DNA from: Herbiconiux flava
GTDB taxonomy: Bacteria > Actinomycetota > Actinomycetes > Actinomycetales > Microbacteriaceae
NCBI RefSeq assembly: GCF_013409865.1
Contig: NZ_JACCBM010000001.1
Span: 3,162,001 to 3,226,000, forward strand
Direction: 5' to 3'
DNA length: 64,000 bases
Part shown: positions 23,896 through 31,159 of the stretch, in pieces
Layout: each line of letters opens with the position of its first letter
Numbering within the stretch: the stretch's first letter is position 1
Program-made: the position numbers and the translations under genes
The notes under the pieces: model-generated
The model's input: only the letters and a program-made list of their open reading frames with translations
Databases searched by the model: none
What the model was told of the DNA's origin: nothing

Positions 23896-24074
23896 CCCTC
23901 TGTCATCGTGCCTGAGAGTTTCACACCCGTGAACGGGTGCTTTCACCATGGGCGAGCCGCCGTCGATGCCGCGGACTGCTTTCCAGAGTGGCCAGTTCGA
24001 CGCGGTACGAGGACCTGAGAGATTATCGGGGAGGATTGCTCCTTCGGTGCCCGGTCGCGCCGGGCTCTCCCGCG
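23892..24074 (-). ncRNA. tandem glycine riboswitch (gcvT leader)
   Basis: The minus-strand leader of gcvT contains two glycine-aptamer cores. Aptamer 1 (about 24074 to 24014) reads GGGAGAG, then CACCGAAGGAGCAA, then CTCTCAGG. Aptamer 2 (about 24000 to 23894) reads CTCTGGAAAG, then a second CTCTCAGGCA (around 23918), then GACAGAGGGGGA, in which CAGAG pairs with CTCTG to close P1. These are the conserved segments of the glycine riboswitch, and the operon it precedes is its classical target. In most bacteria glycine binding turns the gcv operon on. Confidence 0.93.
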
Positions 24075-24183
24075 TCGGCCTGATGGCCAGCGGTATTCAG
24101 TTGAAGGCGCTGCCCGGGGGCTGAGCCGTGAGGTGCTGCCCGTGGGCGGCGCCGTGAGGTGCTCGGGCCAGCATAGCGCGGGC
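24075..24183 (-). promoter_or_regulatory. gcv promoter region with a 13-bp direct repeat
   Basis: The 109-bp gap between the copC stop and the riboswitch must hold the gcv promoter, but no convincing -35/-10 pair was found. AGCACCTCACGGC occurs twice on the minus strand (24163-24151 and 24137-24125), centres 26 bp apart, a spacing compatible with paired operator sites. Function unknown. Confidence 0.35.
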
Positions 24184-24936
24184 TCAGCTGCCGCCGAAGC
24201 CCCCACCGCGGCTCCGTCGGATGGTGAGCACCACGATGGCGGCGATCGCGCCGAGCCCCACGAGCACGATCAGCACAATGACCGGCCACGGCAGCATCGC
24301 CCCGGCCTGCTGCAGCTCGCCCGACACCGGCCCGGCCGTCTCGGTGGCCTGGAGGGTGGCGGGGGCCTCATCGGCGGCGGGAGCATCCGTCGCCGCCGCC
24401 TCGGTCGGAACAGCCGCCGCGTCGGACGGGGTGGTCACGGCCGGGGTTCCCTCGTCGGGCTCACCCGCCCAGGGTGCGCCACAGGTGGGCGGGTTCGTCA
24501 GCCCGTCGTGGGCGCCCTCGAGCGAGGCCGGCTCGTAGTCGAAGCCGTACTGGCCGCTGGTCGGGTGGCCGTCGGAGGACACGACCTGCCAGAGCACCTG
24601 GTAGCCGCCCGCGTCGCCCAGGGCGATGGGTGCCGAGACGCTGCTGCCGTCGAGGGTGACGCAGCCCGACTCGTAGTGCAGGCCCTCGCTGTCGACGATC
24701 TGCACCGCGAAGCCGTCGGTCGTGCCGCCTGGCTGCACGAGCAGCTCATCGCTGAAGCCGAGCACCACCGAGCCGGGGTCGGCCGTGATGGAGTCGCCGT
24801 CGCCGGGCGTCGCGCTGGCCAGCGAGTCGTGGGCGGACGCCGAAGCGACCGCCCCGCCGAACCCGGCCCAGAGGAGGGCCGTGCCGGCGAACGCGGTCGC
24901 TACGAGGAGGGTCAGGGGGCGGTGGGTGCGGCTCAC
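24184..24936 (-). CDS. CopC-domain copper resistance protein, membrane anchored
   Basis: 250-residue exported protein. Signal peptide ends near ASA-HDSL, leaving an N-terminal-type histidine that is a copper ligand in CopC; the CopC beta-barrel continues to about residue 135 and contains SSDGHPTSGQYGFDY with a second candidate ligand His. A long Ala/Pro/Thr stalk follows, then one C-terminal helix (LPWPVIVLIVLVGLGAIAAIVVL) and a basic tail. A CopD domain, often fused or adjacent, is absent. GTG at 24936 has TATCGT 6 nt upstream. Copper delivery or buffering at the outer membrane face is the family expectation; direct evidence is lacking. Confidence 0.85.
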   Translation of the reverse strand: MSRTHRPLTLLVATAFAGTALLWAGFGGAVASASAHDSLASATPGDGDSITADPGSVVLGFSDELLVQPGGTTDGFAVQIVDSEGLHYESGCVTLDGSSVSAPIALGDAGGYQVLWQVVSSDGHPTSGQYGFDYEPASLEGAHDGLTNPPTCGAPWAGEPDEGTPAVTTPSDAAAVPTEAAATDAPAADEAPATLQATETAGPVSGELQQAGAMLPWPVIVLIVLVGLGAIAAIVVLTIRRSRGGGFGGS

Positions 24937-24942
24937 GCCTTC

Positions 24943-24948
24943 ACGATA
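24943..24948 (-). promoter_or_regulatory. -10 element, leaderless promoter of the copC gene
   Basis: TATCGT on the minus strand, 6 nt before the GTG at 24936. The intervening GAAGGC could also act as a weak ribosome-binding site. Confidence 0.5.
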
Positions 24949-24974
24949 GCCGCGGCCCCTGACAGCGGGCCCGC

Positions 24975-26075
24975 CTAGCTGCGGCGCACCCGGTACTGAT
25001 TGACCAGCGGGCAGTCGAACGGGTCGGGAGCCGACAGGCCCACCTTGTTCATGTAGACGACGACCGCCTTGTGCGCCGCGAGCAGCGACACCTGGGTGTA
25101 GGGGATGTTGTGCGTCGCGCAGTACTCCTGCACGACCGGGCGAGCCTTCACGAGGTTCGGGCGGGCCATGTTCGGGAACAGGTGGTGCTCGGTCTGCAGG
25201 TCGAGCCCGCCCATGCCGATGGTCATGGCCCAGCCGCCGCCGATGTTCCGCGAGGAGAGCACCTGCTTCGACAGGAAGTCGATGCGCGAACCGGCCGGGA
25301 AGATCGTCATGCCGATGTGGTTCGGCGCGAACGAGGCACCCATGTAGAAGCCGAAGACGGCGACCTGCACGCCGACGAAGGCGAAGGCCATGCCGAGCGG
25401 CAGGAAGTAGAAGACCACGGCGAGGTAGGCGATCAGGCGGATGCCGATGAAGGTCAGCTCGAGCGCACGGCCCTCGACGGGCTTGCGGCTGAACAGGGTC
25501 TTGAACGAGTGGAAGTGCAGGTTGAAGCCCTCGAGCAGCAGCAGCGGGTAGAGCAGGATGCCCTGCTTCCGCGTGATCAGGGCGGCGACGCCCTTCGTGG
25601 CCGCTGCGTCCTTCTCGAGGAAGGAGACTGTGTCGCGGTCGATGTCGGGGTCCTTGCCGACGGTGTTCGGGTTGCCGTGGTGGCGGGTGTGCTTCGACAT
25701 CCACCACGTGTAGCTCATGCCCACGAAGGCGGTTGCGAGCGTGCGGCCCGCGCGGTCGTTGGCCTTGTTCGACGCGAAGACCTGGCGGTGCGAGGCCTCG
25801 TGGGCGAGGAAGGCGAACTGGGTGAAGATGATGCCGAGCGCGCCCGCGATCAGCAGCTGGTACCAGGTGTCGCCGAGCAGCACGAAGCCGGTCACGGCTC
25901 CGCCCAGGGCGAGCATGAGGGCCGCGAACATTCCGATGTAGAAGCCCTGGCGCTTGCGCAGCAGGCCCATGTCGCGGACGGTCGACAGCAGCTCGGAATA
26001 GGCGGCGGTGGGGTGCGCGGCACCGGCTTTACGGGGAGTCGTCGCGCGGGGGGAGGGGTTGCTCGTGATGGTCAC
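24975..26075 (-). CDS. acyl-CoA/acyl-lipid fatty acid desaturase
   Basis: 366-residue di-iron membrane desaturase. The three histidine boxes are HEASH (92-96), HTRHH (119-123) and QTEHH near residue 295; four membrane segments flank them. This layout fits actinobacterial front-end or delta-9 acyl-CoA desaturases such as DesA3, so the likely role is membrane unsaturation. Its neighbour upstream is the cold-shock gene cspA on the same strand but with an intrinsic terminator between them, so co-transcription is not expected; a functional link to cold adaptation is inference. ATG at 26075 has no clear Shine-Dalgarno sequence. Confidence 0.9.
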   Translation of the reverse strand: MTITSNPSPRATTPRKAGAAHPTAAYSELLSTVRDMGLLRKRQGFYIGMFAALMLALGGAVTGFVLLGDTWYQLLIAGALGIIFTQFAFLAHEASHRQVFASNKANDRAGRTLATAFVGMSYTWWMSKHTRHHGNPNTVGKDPDIDRDTVSFLEKDAAATKGVAALITRKQGILLYPLLLLEGFNLHFHSFKTLFSRKPVEGRALELTFIGIRLIAYLAVVFYFLPLGMAFAFVGVQVAVFGFYMGASFAPNHIGMTIFPAGSRIDFLSKQVLSSRNIGGGWAMTIGMGGLDLQTEHHLFPNMARPNLVKARPVVQEYCATHNIPYTQVSLLAAHKAVVVYMNKVGLSAPDPFDCPLVNQYRVRRS

Positions 26076-26185
26076 AAGGCCTCGTCACTGAATTCGGGTT
26101 CGGCTTCACAACCGCGGTGTTCGAGCAGATGCCCTGTAGATGTTCTCAACCTAGGGGCCGAACCTGCGTAACCCCCGGCAGGGGA

Positions 26186-26224
26186 CGAAAAAAGAACCCG
26201 CGTCCTTGTCAGGACACGGGTTCT
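26186..26224 (-). terminator. intrinsic terminator of cspA
   Basis: On the minus strand a 14-nt stem with one mismatch (AGAACCCGTGTCCT / AGGACGCGGGTTCT, 4-nt loop) is followed directly by six T residues (26193-26188). It is the clearest rho-independent terminator in the window, 35 bp after the cspA stop. Confidence 0.9.
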
Positions 26225-26259
26225 CGTTCATCGCCGAGGGCGATGGGGGTGAGGCGAGA

Positions 26260-26466
26260 TCAGCCCAGGGGGGTGATGTTCTCGGCCTGCAGGCCCTTGC
26301 GGCCCTGCGTCACGTCGAACTCGACGCGCTGGTTCTCTTCGAGGTTCTTGTAGCCGGAGCCGTTGATGCCCGAGTGGTGGGCGAAGACGTCTTCTCCACC
26401 GTCATCGGGGGAGATGAAGCCGAAGCCCTTTTCGGAGTTGAACCACTTCACGGTGCCTTGAGCCAT
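26260..26466 (-). CDS. cspA: cold-shock protein
   Basis: 68-residue single-domain RNA chaperone with the OB fold. RNP1 is KGFGFI and RNP2 is DVFAHHS, where the usual VFVHFS has two changes; the first residues [10 protein letters not shown] are standard. ATG at 26466 is preceded by an AG-rich stretch (GAAAAGAGAAAAAT) rather than a classical GGAGG. The gene has a leader of about 107 nt, its own sigma-70 promoter and a strong terminator, so it is a single-gene unit. Expected to be abundant and temperature- or growth-regulated. Confidence 0.96.
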   Translation of the reverse strand: MAQGTVKWFNSEKGFGFISPDDGGEDVFAHHSGINGSGYKNLEENQRVEFDVTQGRKGLQAENITPLG

Positions 26467-26573
26467 TATTTTTCTCTTTTCGAGGTAAGCGGTTCCGCTT
26501 GTCGGAACCTACCGTCGCGGTGCACTTTGTTCCGCTCCTCAGAAAAGCAAGCCGCTCGCCGCGAGAAAAGCGG
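26467..26573 (-). promoter_or_regulatory. structured cspA 5' leader
   Basis: On the minus strand CGCCGC and GCGGCG (26575-26570 and 26562-26557) form a 6-bp stem with the 7-nt loop TTTTCTC. The loop is the exact complement of GAGAAAA in the ribosome-binding region (26476-26470). GCTTTTCT occurs a second time at 26548-26541. This permits a loop-to-ribosome-site contact and suggests temperature-dependent control. Confidence 0.5.
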
Positions 26574-26579
26574 CGAATG

Positions 26580-26608
26580 ACCCTATTCAAGATTCATGGG
26601 TAACACAA
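26580..26608 (-). promoter_or_regulatory. cspA promoter
   Basis: TTGTGT (26608-26603), a 17-bp spacer and TAGGGT (26585-26580) on the minus strand; transcription should start near 26573. Confidence 0.65.
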
Positions 26609-26679
26609 CAACTGAGACCAGCTTAGCCGCTAACCCGGCCCCACGGCTACAAGGTTCTGTTTCTCGTGTCGCGAAGCTT

Positions 26680-26685
26680 TAGAAT
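26680..26685 (+). promoter_or_regulatory. -10 element, leaderless promoter of lgt
   Basis: TAGAAT, 5 nt before the lgt GTG at 26691; no Shine-Dalgarno sequence and no good -35. Confidence 0.55.
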
Positions 26686-26690
26686 TCAGC

Positions 26691-27707
26691 GTGCCTTCTC
26701 TCAGCCCGCTCAGCATTCCCAGCCCTCCCCTGGAGTTCTCGCAGTTCCAGATCGGGCCCCTGACGATCCACATCTACGCGCTCTTCATCCTCGCGGGCAT
26801 CGTCGCCGCCATGCTCATGGTGAACCACCGGCTCACCAAGCGCGGCGGCGAGCCGGGCGTCGTGATCGACATCGTGCTCTGGGCGGTGCCGCTCGGCATC
26901 GTCGGCGCCCGCATCTACCACGTGCTCACGCACGGGAGCGACTACTTCTACGAGGGCGCCGACCTCTGGCGGGTCGTGCAGATCTGGGACGGGGGCAACG
27001 CGCTCTACGGCTCGCTGATCGGCGGTGCCGTGGGGGCGGCGATCGGCTGCCGCTTCGCGGGCATCCGGCTCTGGTCGTTCGCCGACACGCTCGCGCCGGC
27101 GATGCTCGTGGCCCAGGCCATCGGACGCCTCGGCAACTGGTTCAACCACGAGCTGTTCGGCCTGCCGACCACGCTGCCGTGGGGCCTCGAGATCGAGTCG
27201 ACCAACGGCGCGTTCCCGGTGGGCCTGCCCGAGGGCACGCTGTTCCACCCGCTGTTCGCCTACGAGATCATCTGGAACCTCGTCGGCGTCGTGCTGCTGC
27301 TCGCCCTCGAACGCCGCTTCCGCCTGCGCTGGGGCAAGCTGTTCGCCCTCTACCTCGTCTGGTACGGCCTCGGCCGCGCCTGGCTCGAGTCGATCCGCAT
27401 CGATCCGTCCAGCGACGGCTTCCTCGGCGTGCCGGCCAACGTGTGGGCGTCGTTCGCGGCCGTGCTGCTCGGCATCATCCTGTTCGTGGTGCAGACCCGC
27501 CGTCACCCGGGCCTCGAGACCTCGGTGTACCGCGCCGGACGCGGGCCGCGTCCGGTCGTGAACAAGAAGAAGAAGGGCGCCGACGACGAGGTGTCGACCG
27601 GGCTCGAATCGGTGGACGAGTCGGCCGCATCCGGCGAGGGCTCGGGCGAGCGATGGACCGACGACGAGCTCAAGGCGGCCTCCGGCACCTCGGCGCCGCT
27701 GCGCTGA
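26691..27707 (+). CDS. lgt: prolipoprotein diacylglyceryl transferase
   Basis: Membrane enzyme that moves diacylglycerol from phosphatidylglycerol to the lipobox cysteine, needed by the several lipoproteins in this window (EfeO, two ABC binding proteins and others). The 338-residue product has seven membrane segments, the YHVLTHGSDYF region around residue 80, and the Lgt signature GRLGNWFNHELFG near 145-157. Beyond about residue 285 there is a non-conserved acidic/basic tail (KKKKGADDE onward), common in actinobacteria. GTG at 26691 is placed by a TAGAAT element 5 nt upstream. The usual trp/gltB neighbours are absent here. Confidence 0.95.
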   Translation: MPSLSPLSIPSPPLEFSQFQIGPLTIHIYALFILAGIVAAMLMVNHRLTKRGGEPGVVIDIVLWAVPLGIVGARIYHVLTHGSDYFYEGADLWRVVQIWDGGNALYGSLIGGAVGAAIGCRFAGIRLWSFADTLAPAMLVAQAIGRLGNWFNHELFGLPTTLPWGLEIESTNGAFPVGLPEGTLFHPLFAYEIIWNLVGVVLLLALERRFRLRWGKLFALYLVWYGLGRAWLESIRIDPSSDGFLGVPANVWASFAAVLLGIILFVVQTRRHPGLETSVYRAGRGPRPVVNKKKKGADDEVSTGLESVDESAASGEGSGERWTDDELKAASGTSAPLR

Positions 27708-27708
27708 C

Positions 27709-27725
27709 CCGCGCTGCTTGCGCGG
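27709..27725 (+). terminator. small hairpin after lgt
   Basis: CCGCGC / GCGCGG with a 5-nt loop, 1 bp after the lgt stop. Short and without a U-run; a possible weak terminator between convergent genes. Confidence 0.35.
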
Positions 27726-27756
27726 CGTCGCTGCCTCTCGCCCGCCCCGCCCCGCC

Positions 27757-28539
27757 TCAGTCGAGCGCGGCGCGTACGTCGGGCGAGAGGTGCTCGAGCC
27801 GCCGCCGGTCGCGGATGGCGACGATCCCCACGCAGGTAACCCAGACCAGCCACGGGAACGTCGCCAGCATCGCGGTCGCCGCTCCCCCGGCAGCGAAGAA
27901 GCTGTCGGGGCTCGTGCCTCCGAACATCATCGGCACGGTGAGCACGTTCAGCACCGCCACGGCGTAGGCGATGTAGCCCGTCCACTTGGGCAGGGCACCG
28001 GAGGCGAGGGTCACGTAGCCGGCGGCGGCCGCCACGAGGGCGTTGAGCGTGCATCCGATCGACCCGAACATGAGGGTGTGGCCCACGGTCAACGCCCGGA
28101 GCGACGAGGCGTCGGGCCGCAGGTCGGTGGTGTCGAGCGCGGTCGCGCCCTCGAGCCCGTCGCCGACGAGCGTCACCGCGATGAAGAGCACCCCGGCGCC
28201 GTAGGCGATGTTCGCCACCCACTGCAGGTCGGGCCGGGTGTGCGTGATGAGCTGCCGGAACCCCGAGAGGAAGACGAGCAGCGCCGCCATCAGAAAGGTG
28301 TCGATCAGGATCGTGAACAGCGTCTGATTGGCCGTTCGGGCCATGAACTCGACCAGCGCCGCGTCGTCGTCGAGGGCGGGGCGCGCGCCCACCAGCAGCA
28401 CCTGCACGAGGAACTCGCTCGCGGTGAGCACGGCGACGCTGATCGCAGCGATGCCCGTCCACAGCCGCACGTCGGGGTTGAGCTTGCCGTTCTTCACGAC
28501 GGTGATCATGTGGTTGTGATGGCTGACGTGCGTCTGCAT
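27757..28539 (-). CDS. hypothetical six-helix membrane protein
   Basis: 260-residue integral membrane protein I do not recognise. The N-terminus is His-rich (MQTHVSHHNHM), followed by about seven hydrophobic segments (near 28-50, 75-95, 108-126, 148-172, 183-205, 213-235) and a short cytoplasmic tail (RDRRRLEHLSPDVRAALD). ATG at 28539 follows GGGGGAG at good spacing. A TACTCT element about 45 nt further up (28597-28592) may be its promoter. It is convergent with lgt. The layout is like small multi-pass DUF4386-type proteins, but I would not assign a family. Confidence 0.75.
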   Translation of the reverse strand: MQTHVSHHNHMITVVKNGKLNPDVRLWTGIAAISVAVLTASEFLVQVLLVGARPALDDDAALVEFMARTANQTLFTILIDTFLMAALLVFLSGFRQLITHTRPDLQWVANIAYGAGVLFIAVTLVGDGLEGATALDTTDLRPDASSLRALTVGHTLMFGSIGCTLNALVAAAAGYVTLASGALPKWTGYIAYAVAVLNVLTVPMMFGGTSPDSFFAAGGAATAMLATFPWLVWVTCVGIVAIRDRRRLEHLSPDVRAALD

Positions 28540-28635
28540 GGCGCTGCTCCCCCGGGCCGGGGCCGCCCTCCGCGGCCCTCGCGCCTCCGAGAGTAGCGGG
28601 TGGCGGGGTCGCGCCGGGGCCTATCCCGCCGGTGC

Positions 28636-30027
28636 CTATCCCACCGGCGCCGTCTCGGGGAAGCCGTGGAAGAGCGTGTCGGGGTCGAAGCGGGCGATGA
28701 GGTCGCGGATGCGCGGCCAGTCCTCGTCGCGGAACGAGCGCGCGATGCGCTCCGGGTGCTCGCGGATGTCGGCCTCGCTCAGCACGTGCCCCGTGCACGT
28801 CGGCAGCAGCGCGGCGGCGACCTCGTCGAGCCAGGCGCGGTTCGCGGCGTCGTCGGCCGGGTCGTCCCAGATCACGTACACGATGAGGACTGTCGTGTCG
28901 TGCAGCCCGTAGGCCGCCTCTCCCACGGGCAGCAGCTCGGCGCCGCGGCCGTTCGCGGGCATCCCGGTCAGCACGTAGCTCTTGCCCGACGGCGCGCAGG
29001 CCATCAGCGCCTCGAGCGGTGCCATCGCCTCGTCGAGGGGCAGGTGCGTCCAGAAGGTGTCGGCGAGGTACCGCGCCCCCTCGGGGTAGGTGGCGTCGAC
29101 GGGCACGTGCAGCTCGCTCAGACGCGCGGGCCCCTCGAACCGCCCGAGCGGCACGAGCCCGGGCGCGCCGTCGCCGAGCGGCGCGAGCGCGTCGGTCACG
29201 CCGTCGCCGTCGCCGTCGCCGTGCGCCTCGATGACGGCCGTGGCAGCCACTCCGACGACCAGCGGATGCTCGGCGGTCCCTCCCGGCCGCCCCACTCCCT
29301 GCGTCACCACCGCCACCTCGACATTCGGCTCCAGCCCCGCCGAGGCCTCGGTCACCCACCTCGTGACGGCGGCCAGCTCGTCCAGCGGATACGTCCACGT
29401 GCTCACCCGCACCTCCGCCGGCGCCGGCCGGAGCTGCACCTCGAACGACGTCACGACGCCCGGGAACCCGGGCCCGACACCCCGCGCCAGCCAGAACAGG
29501 TCCTGGTTCTCGTCGACGGACGCCGTCCGCAGCTCGCCGTCCGCCGTCACCACCCGGAGGCTCCGGATCGAGAAGCACGACGGAAGCCACGCCCCCCAGT
29601 TCACCCCGAGCCCTCCCCCGAGGAGGAACCCACCCACCCCGGGATCGCCGCAGTGCCCCACCGGAAACGCCAGCCCCTTGGCCTCGAGCGCCGCCGACAA
29701 CGCCTTCCCCCGAACCCCCGGCCCGATCGTCGCGACCATCGCCTCGGCGTCGACCGCGATCCCGTCGAGCTCACCCAGATCGATCAGCACCCCGCCCTCG
29801 CGCACCGACGCCGCAACCCAGCTGTGCCCGCCCGAGCGCACGGCGACCCGCTGCCCCACCGCGGCGGCATCCCGCACGGCCTGCACGACCTCGGCCTCGT
29901 TGCGCGGCCGCACCACCGCCACCGGCCGCCCGCCGGCCACCATCGCGTTGAACACGCCCTCGACGACGGCTCCCTCGAACCTCTCGTCCCCGGCACAGAT
30001 GGTCTCGGGTCTCAGCTCAGCGATCAC
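28636..30027 (-). CDS. FAD-linked oxidoreductase, berberine-bridge-enzyme type
   Basis: 463-residue flavin oxidase of the PCMH/BBE class. The FAD-binding domain shows RSGGHSW with H68, the usual 8-alpha-histidyl attachment site, and GHCGDPGVGG with C126 at the place where bicovalent BBE-type enzymes link the flavin 6-carbon. The C-terminal BBE segment is present near the end. Such enzymes oxidise sugars, alcohols or secondary metabolites; substrate cannot be inferred here. No signal peptide is visible, so it is probably cytoplasmic. GTG at 30027 is preceded by TAGCGT at 6 nt. A 15-bp duplication spans its stop codon. Confidence 0.85.
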   Translation of the reverse strand: MIAELRPETICAGDERFEGAVVEGVFNAMVAGGRPVAVVRPRNEAEVVQAVRDAAAVGQRVAVRSGGHSWVAASVREGGVLIDLGELDGIAVDAEAMVATIGPGVRGKALSAALEAKGLAFPVGHCGDPGVGGFLLGGGLGVNWGAWLPSCFSIRSLRVVTADGELRTASVDENQDLFWLARGVGPGFPGVVTSFEVQLRPAPAEVRVSTWTYPLDELAAVTRWVTEASAGLEPNVEVAVVTQGVGRPGGTAEHPLVVGVAATAVIEAHGDGDGDGVTDALAPLGDGAPGLVPLGRFEGPARLSELHVPVDATYPEGARYLADTFWTHLPLDEAMAPLEALMACAPSGKSYVLTGMPANGRGAELLPVGEAAYGLHDTTVLIVYVIWDDPADDAANRAWLDEVAAALLPTCTGHVLSEADIREHPERIARSFRDEDWPRIRDLIARFDPDTLFHGFPETAPVG

Positions 30028-30033
30028 GGCCTC

Positions 30034-30039
30034 ACGCTA
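30034..30039 (-). promoter_or_regulatory. -10 element, leaderless promoter of the FAD oxidase gene
   Basis: TAGCGT on the minus strand, 6 nt before the GTG at 30027; no Shine-Dalgarno sequence. Confidence 0.5.
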
Positions 30040-30118
30040 TCCACCGCTCCCCCGCCCCGCTCGCCCCAGAACGGGGCCGCCGTTGCCGCGCCTCGCCCGC
30101 CCCAGCACGGGGCCGCCG

Positions 30119-30147
30119 TTGCCGCCCCGCCGTCGCAGTCCTAGGTT
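30119..30147 (+). promoter_or_regulatory. promoter of the 57-residue acidic protein gene
   Basis: TTGCCG (30119-30124), a 17-bp spacer and TAGGTT (30142-30147); transcription should start near 30154, giving a leader of about 53 nt. Confidence 0.5.
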
Positions 30148-30206
30148 GAGGTCACGATCCCGGCCCTCGGGCCTGCCGCCTCGACCGAGCTGCGAAGGAG
30201 TCCCTC

Positions 30207-30380
30207 ATGACCGACGCCGACACCCCTGCCCCCGACACCGCCCCCGACGGAACCGAGCCCGACGAGCATCCGGAACTCGCCGCCGGCACCGCCGTGCCCG
30301 ACCAGCTCACCGACGAGCCCACGATCACCCCACCCGTCGGCGCCCCGGGCGCCGCCGACGGCTCCGGCGCCGACGCCTGA
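30207..30380 (+). CDS. small acidic disordered protein, 57 residues
   Basis: Short gene supported by a strong GAAGGAG ribosome-binding site 6 nt before ATG and an upstream promoter-like pair. The product (MTDADTPAPDTAPDGTEPDE... ending SGADA) has no lysine, arginine, cysteine or aromatic residue; about a fifth is Asp/Glu and over 40 percent Ala/Pro, so it should be intrinsically disordered and strongly negative. Third codon positions are almost all G or C, as in its neighbours. I know no function; short acidic proteins of this kind are common and poorly annotated in Microbacteriaceae. Neighbours are the FAD oxidase (divergent) and a convergent Lon-domain gene. Confidence 0.68.
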   Translation: MTDADTPAPDTAPDGTEPDEHPELAAGTAVPDQLTDEPTITPPVGAPGAADGSGADA

Positions 30381-30481
30381 GCCGCGGCTCACGGCAGCGG
30401 ACCAGTCGCGGCACCGGCCCGGTGCACGCGATGTCGGCGCCGCTGCCCGATCACCGGATCCGGACTCGACGAGGTGGTGCC

Positions 30482-31108
30482 TCACTCGGCCGACCAGAGC
30501 ACCTCCGCCTCGAGGACCAGGCCGATCAGCCGACGCAGAAGATCCTCCATCGAGGTGGACTTCACGAGCGTGTACCGGTCGTACTCTCCGAGCGGAGCGA
30601 TCGCCGCCAGTTGCCACACGGCAGTGCCGGGATCCTCCGACAGCTCGATGTCGTCCTCCGACTGCGACCCCGACTCCGACCCCGACTCCGACTCCGTGAC
30701 GCGGGCGATCGCACGCCGGACGACCGCTTCAGCCTCGGCCCGCAGAGCTGCGAGCTCCTCCGACCACTCCAGATCCGGCAGCATCGAGAGCTCGGCCCGG
30801 GGGTACGGGTCCTCGTCGATCCAGCGCTCGACCGTGAACCGCCGGGTGCCCAGGCCGACGATCAGAAGGCCGTCGGCACCCGCGGCGACGCTCACGAGCC
30901 GCGCCATCGTGCCGACCGAGGCGCGCTCGTCGCCACCCCCGGCCTCCGGTCCGCGCTCGATGAGGACGACACCGAACTCGAACCCCGGCTCGTCCTCGTC
31001 GAGCAACCGCCCGACCATCGTGAGATATCGGGGCTCGAACACCCGCAGAGGAATGGGCATGAAGGGGAACAGCACTGACCCGAGCGGGAACATCGGCGAG
31101 GCGGCCAT
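30482..31108 (-). CDS. Lon substrate-binding-domain protein without protease
   Basis: 208-residue protein consisting mainly of the Lon N-terminal (PUA-like) domain: FPLGSVLFPFMPIPLRVFEPRY near 7-28, then GVVLIERG and the beta-strand core to about 120, followed by a helical part. AAA+ and protease domains are absent, as in the known stand-alone family. A Ser/Glu/Gly insert (TESESGSESGSQSEDD) near 140-155 is encoded by imperfect hexanucleotide repeats. The start at 31108 (MAASPMFPLGS) has CTGGAG just upstream; a reading 19 codons longer lies in the divergent promoter region. Function of stand-alone members is not established. Confidence 0.85.
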   Translation of the reverse strand: MAASPMFPLGSVLFPFMPIPLRVFEPRYLTMVGRLLDEDEPGFEFGVVLIERGPEAGGGDERASVGTMARLVSVAAGADGLLIVGLGTRRFTVERWIDEDPYPRAELSMLPDLEWSEELAALRAEAEAVVRRAIARVTESESGSESGSQSEDDIELSEDPGTAVWQLAAIAPLGEYDRYTLVKSTSMEDLLRRLIGLVLEAEVLWSAE

Positions 31109-31125
31109 GCTCCAGTGAAGCACTG

Positions 31126-31153
31126 CTGACACGGTGTGACGCTGACATAGAGT
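31126..31153 (+). promoter_or_regulatory. promoter of the DUF427 gene
   Basis: CTGACA (31126-31131), 16-bp spacer, TAGAGT (31148-31153), 6 nt before the GTG at 31160. The intervening GAAGAG could also be a weak ribosome-binding site. Confidence 0.55.
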
Positions 31154-31159
31154 GAAGAG

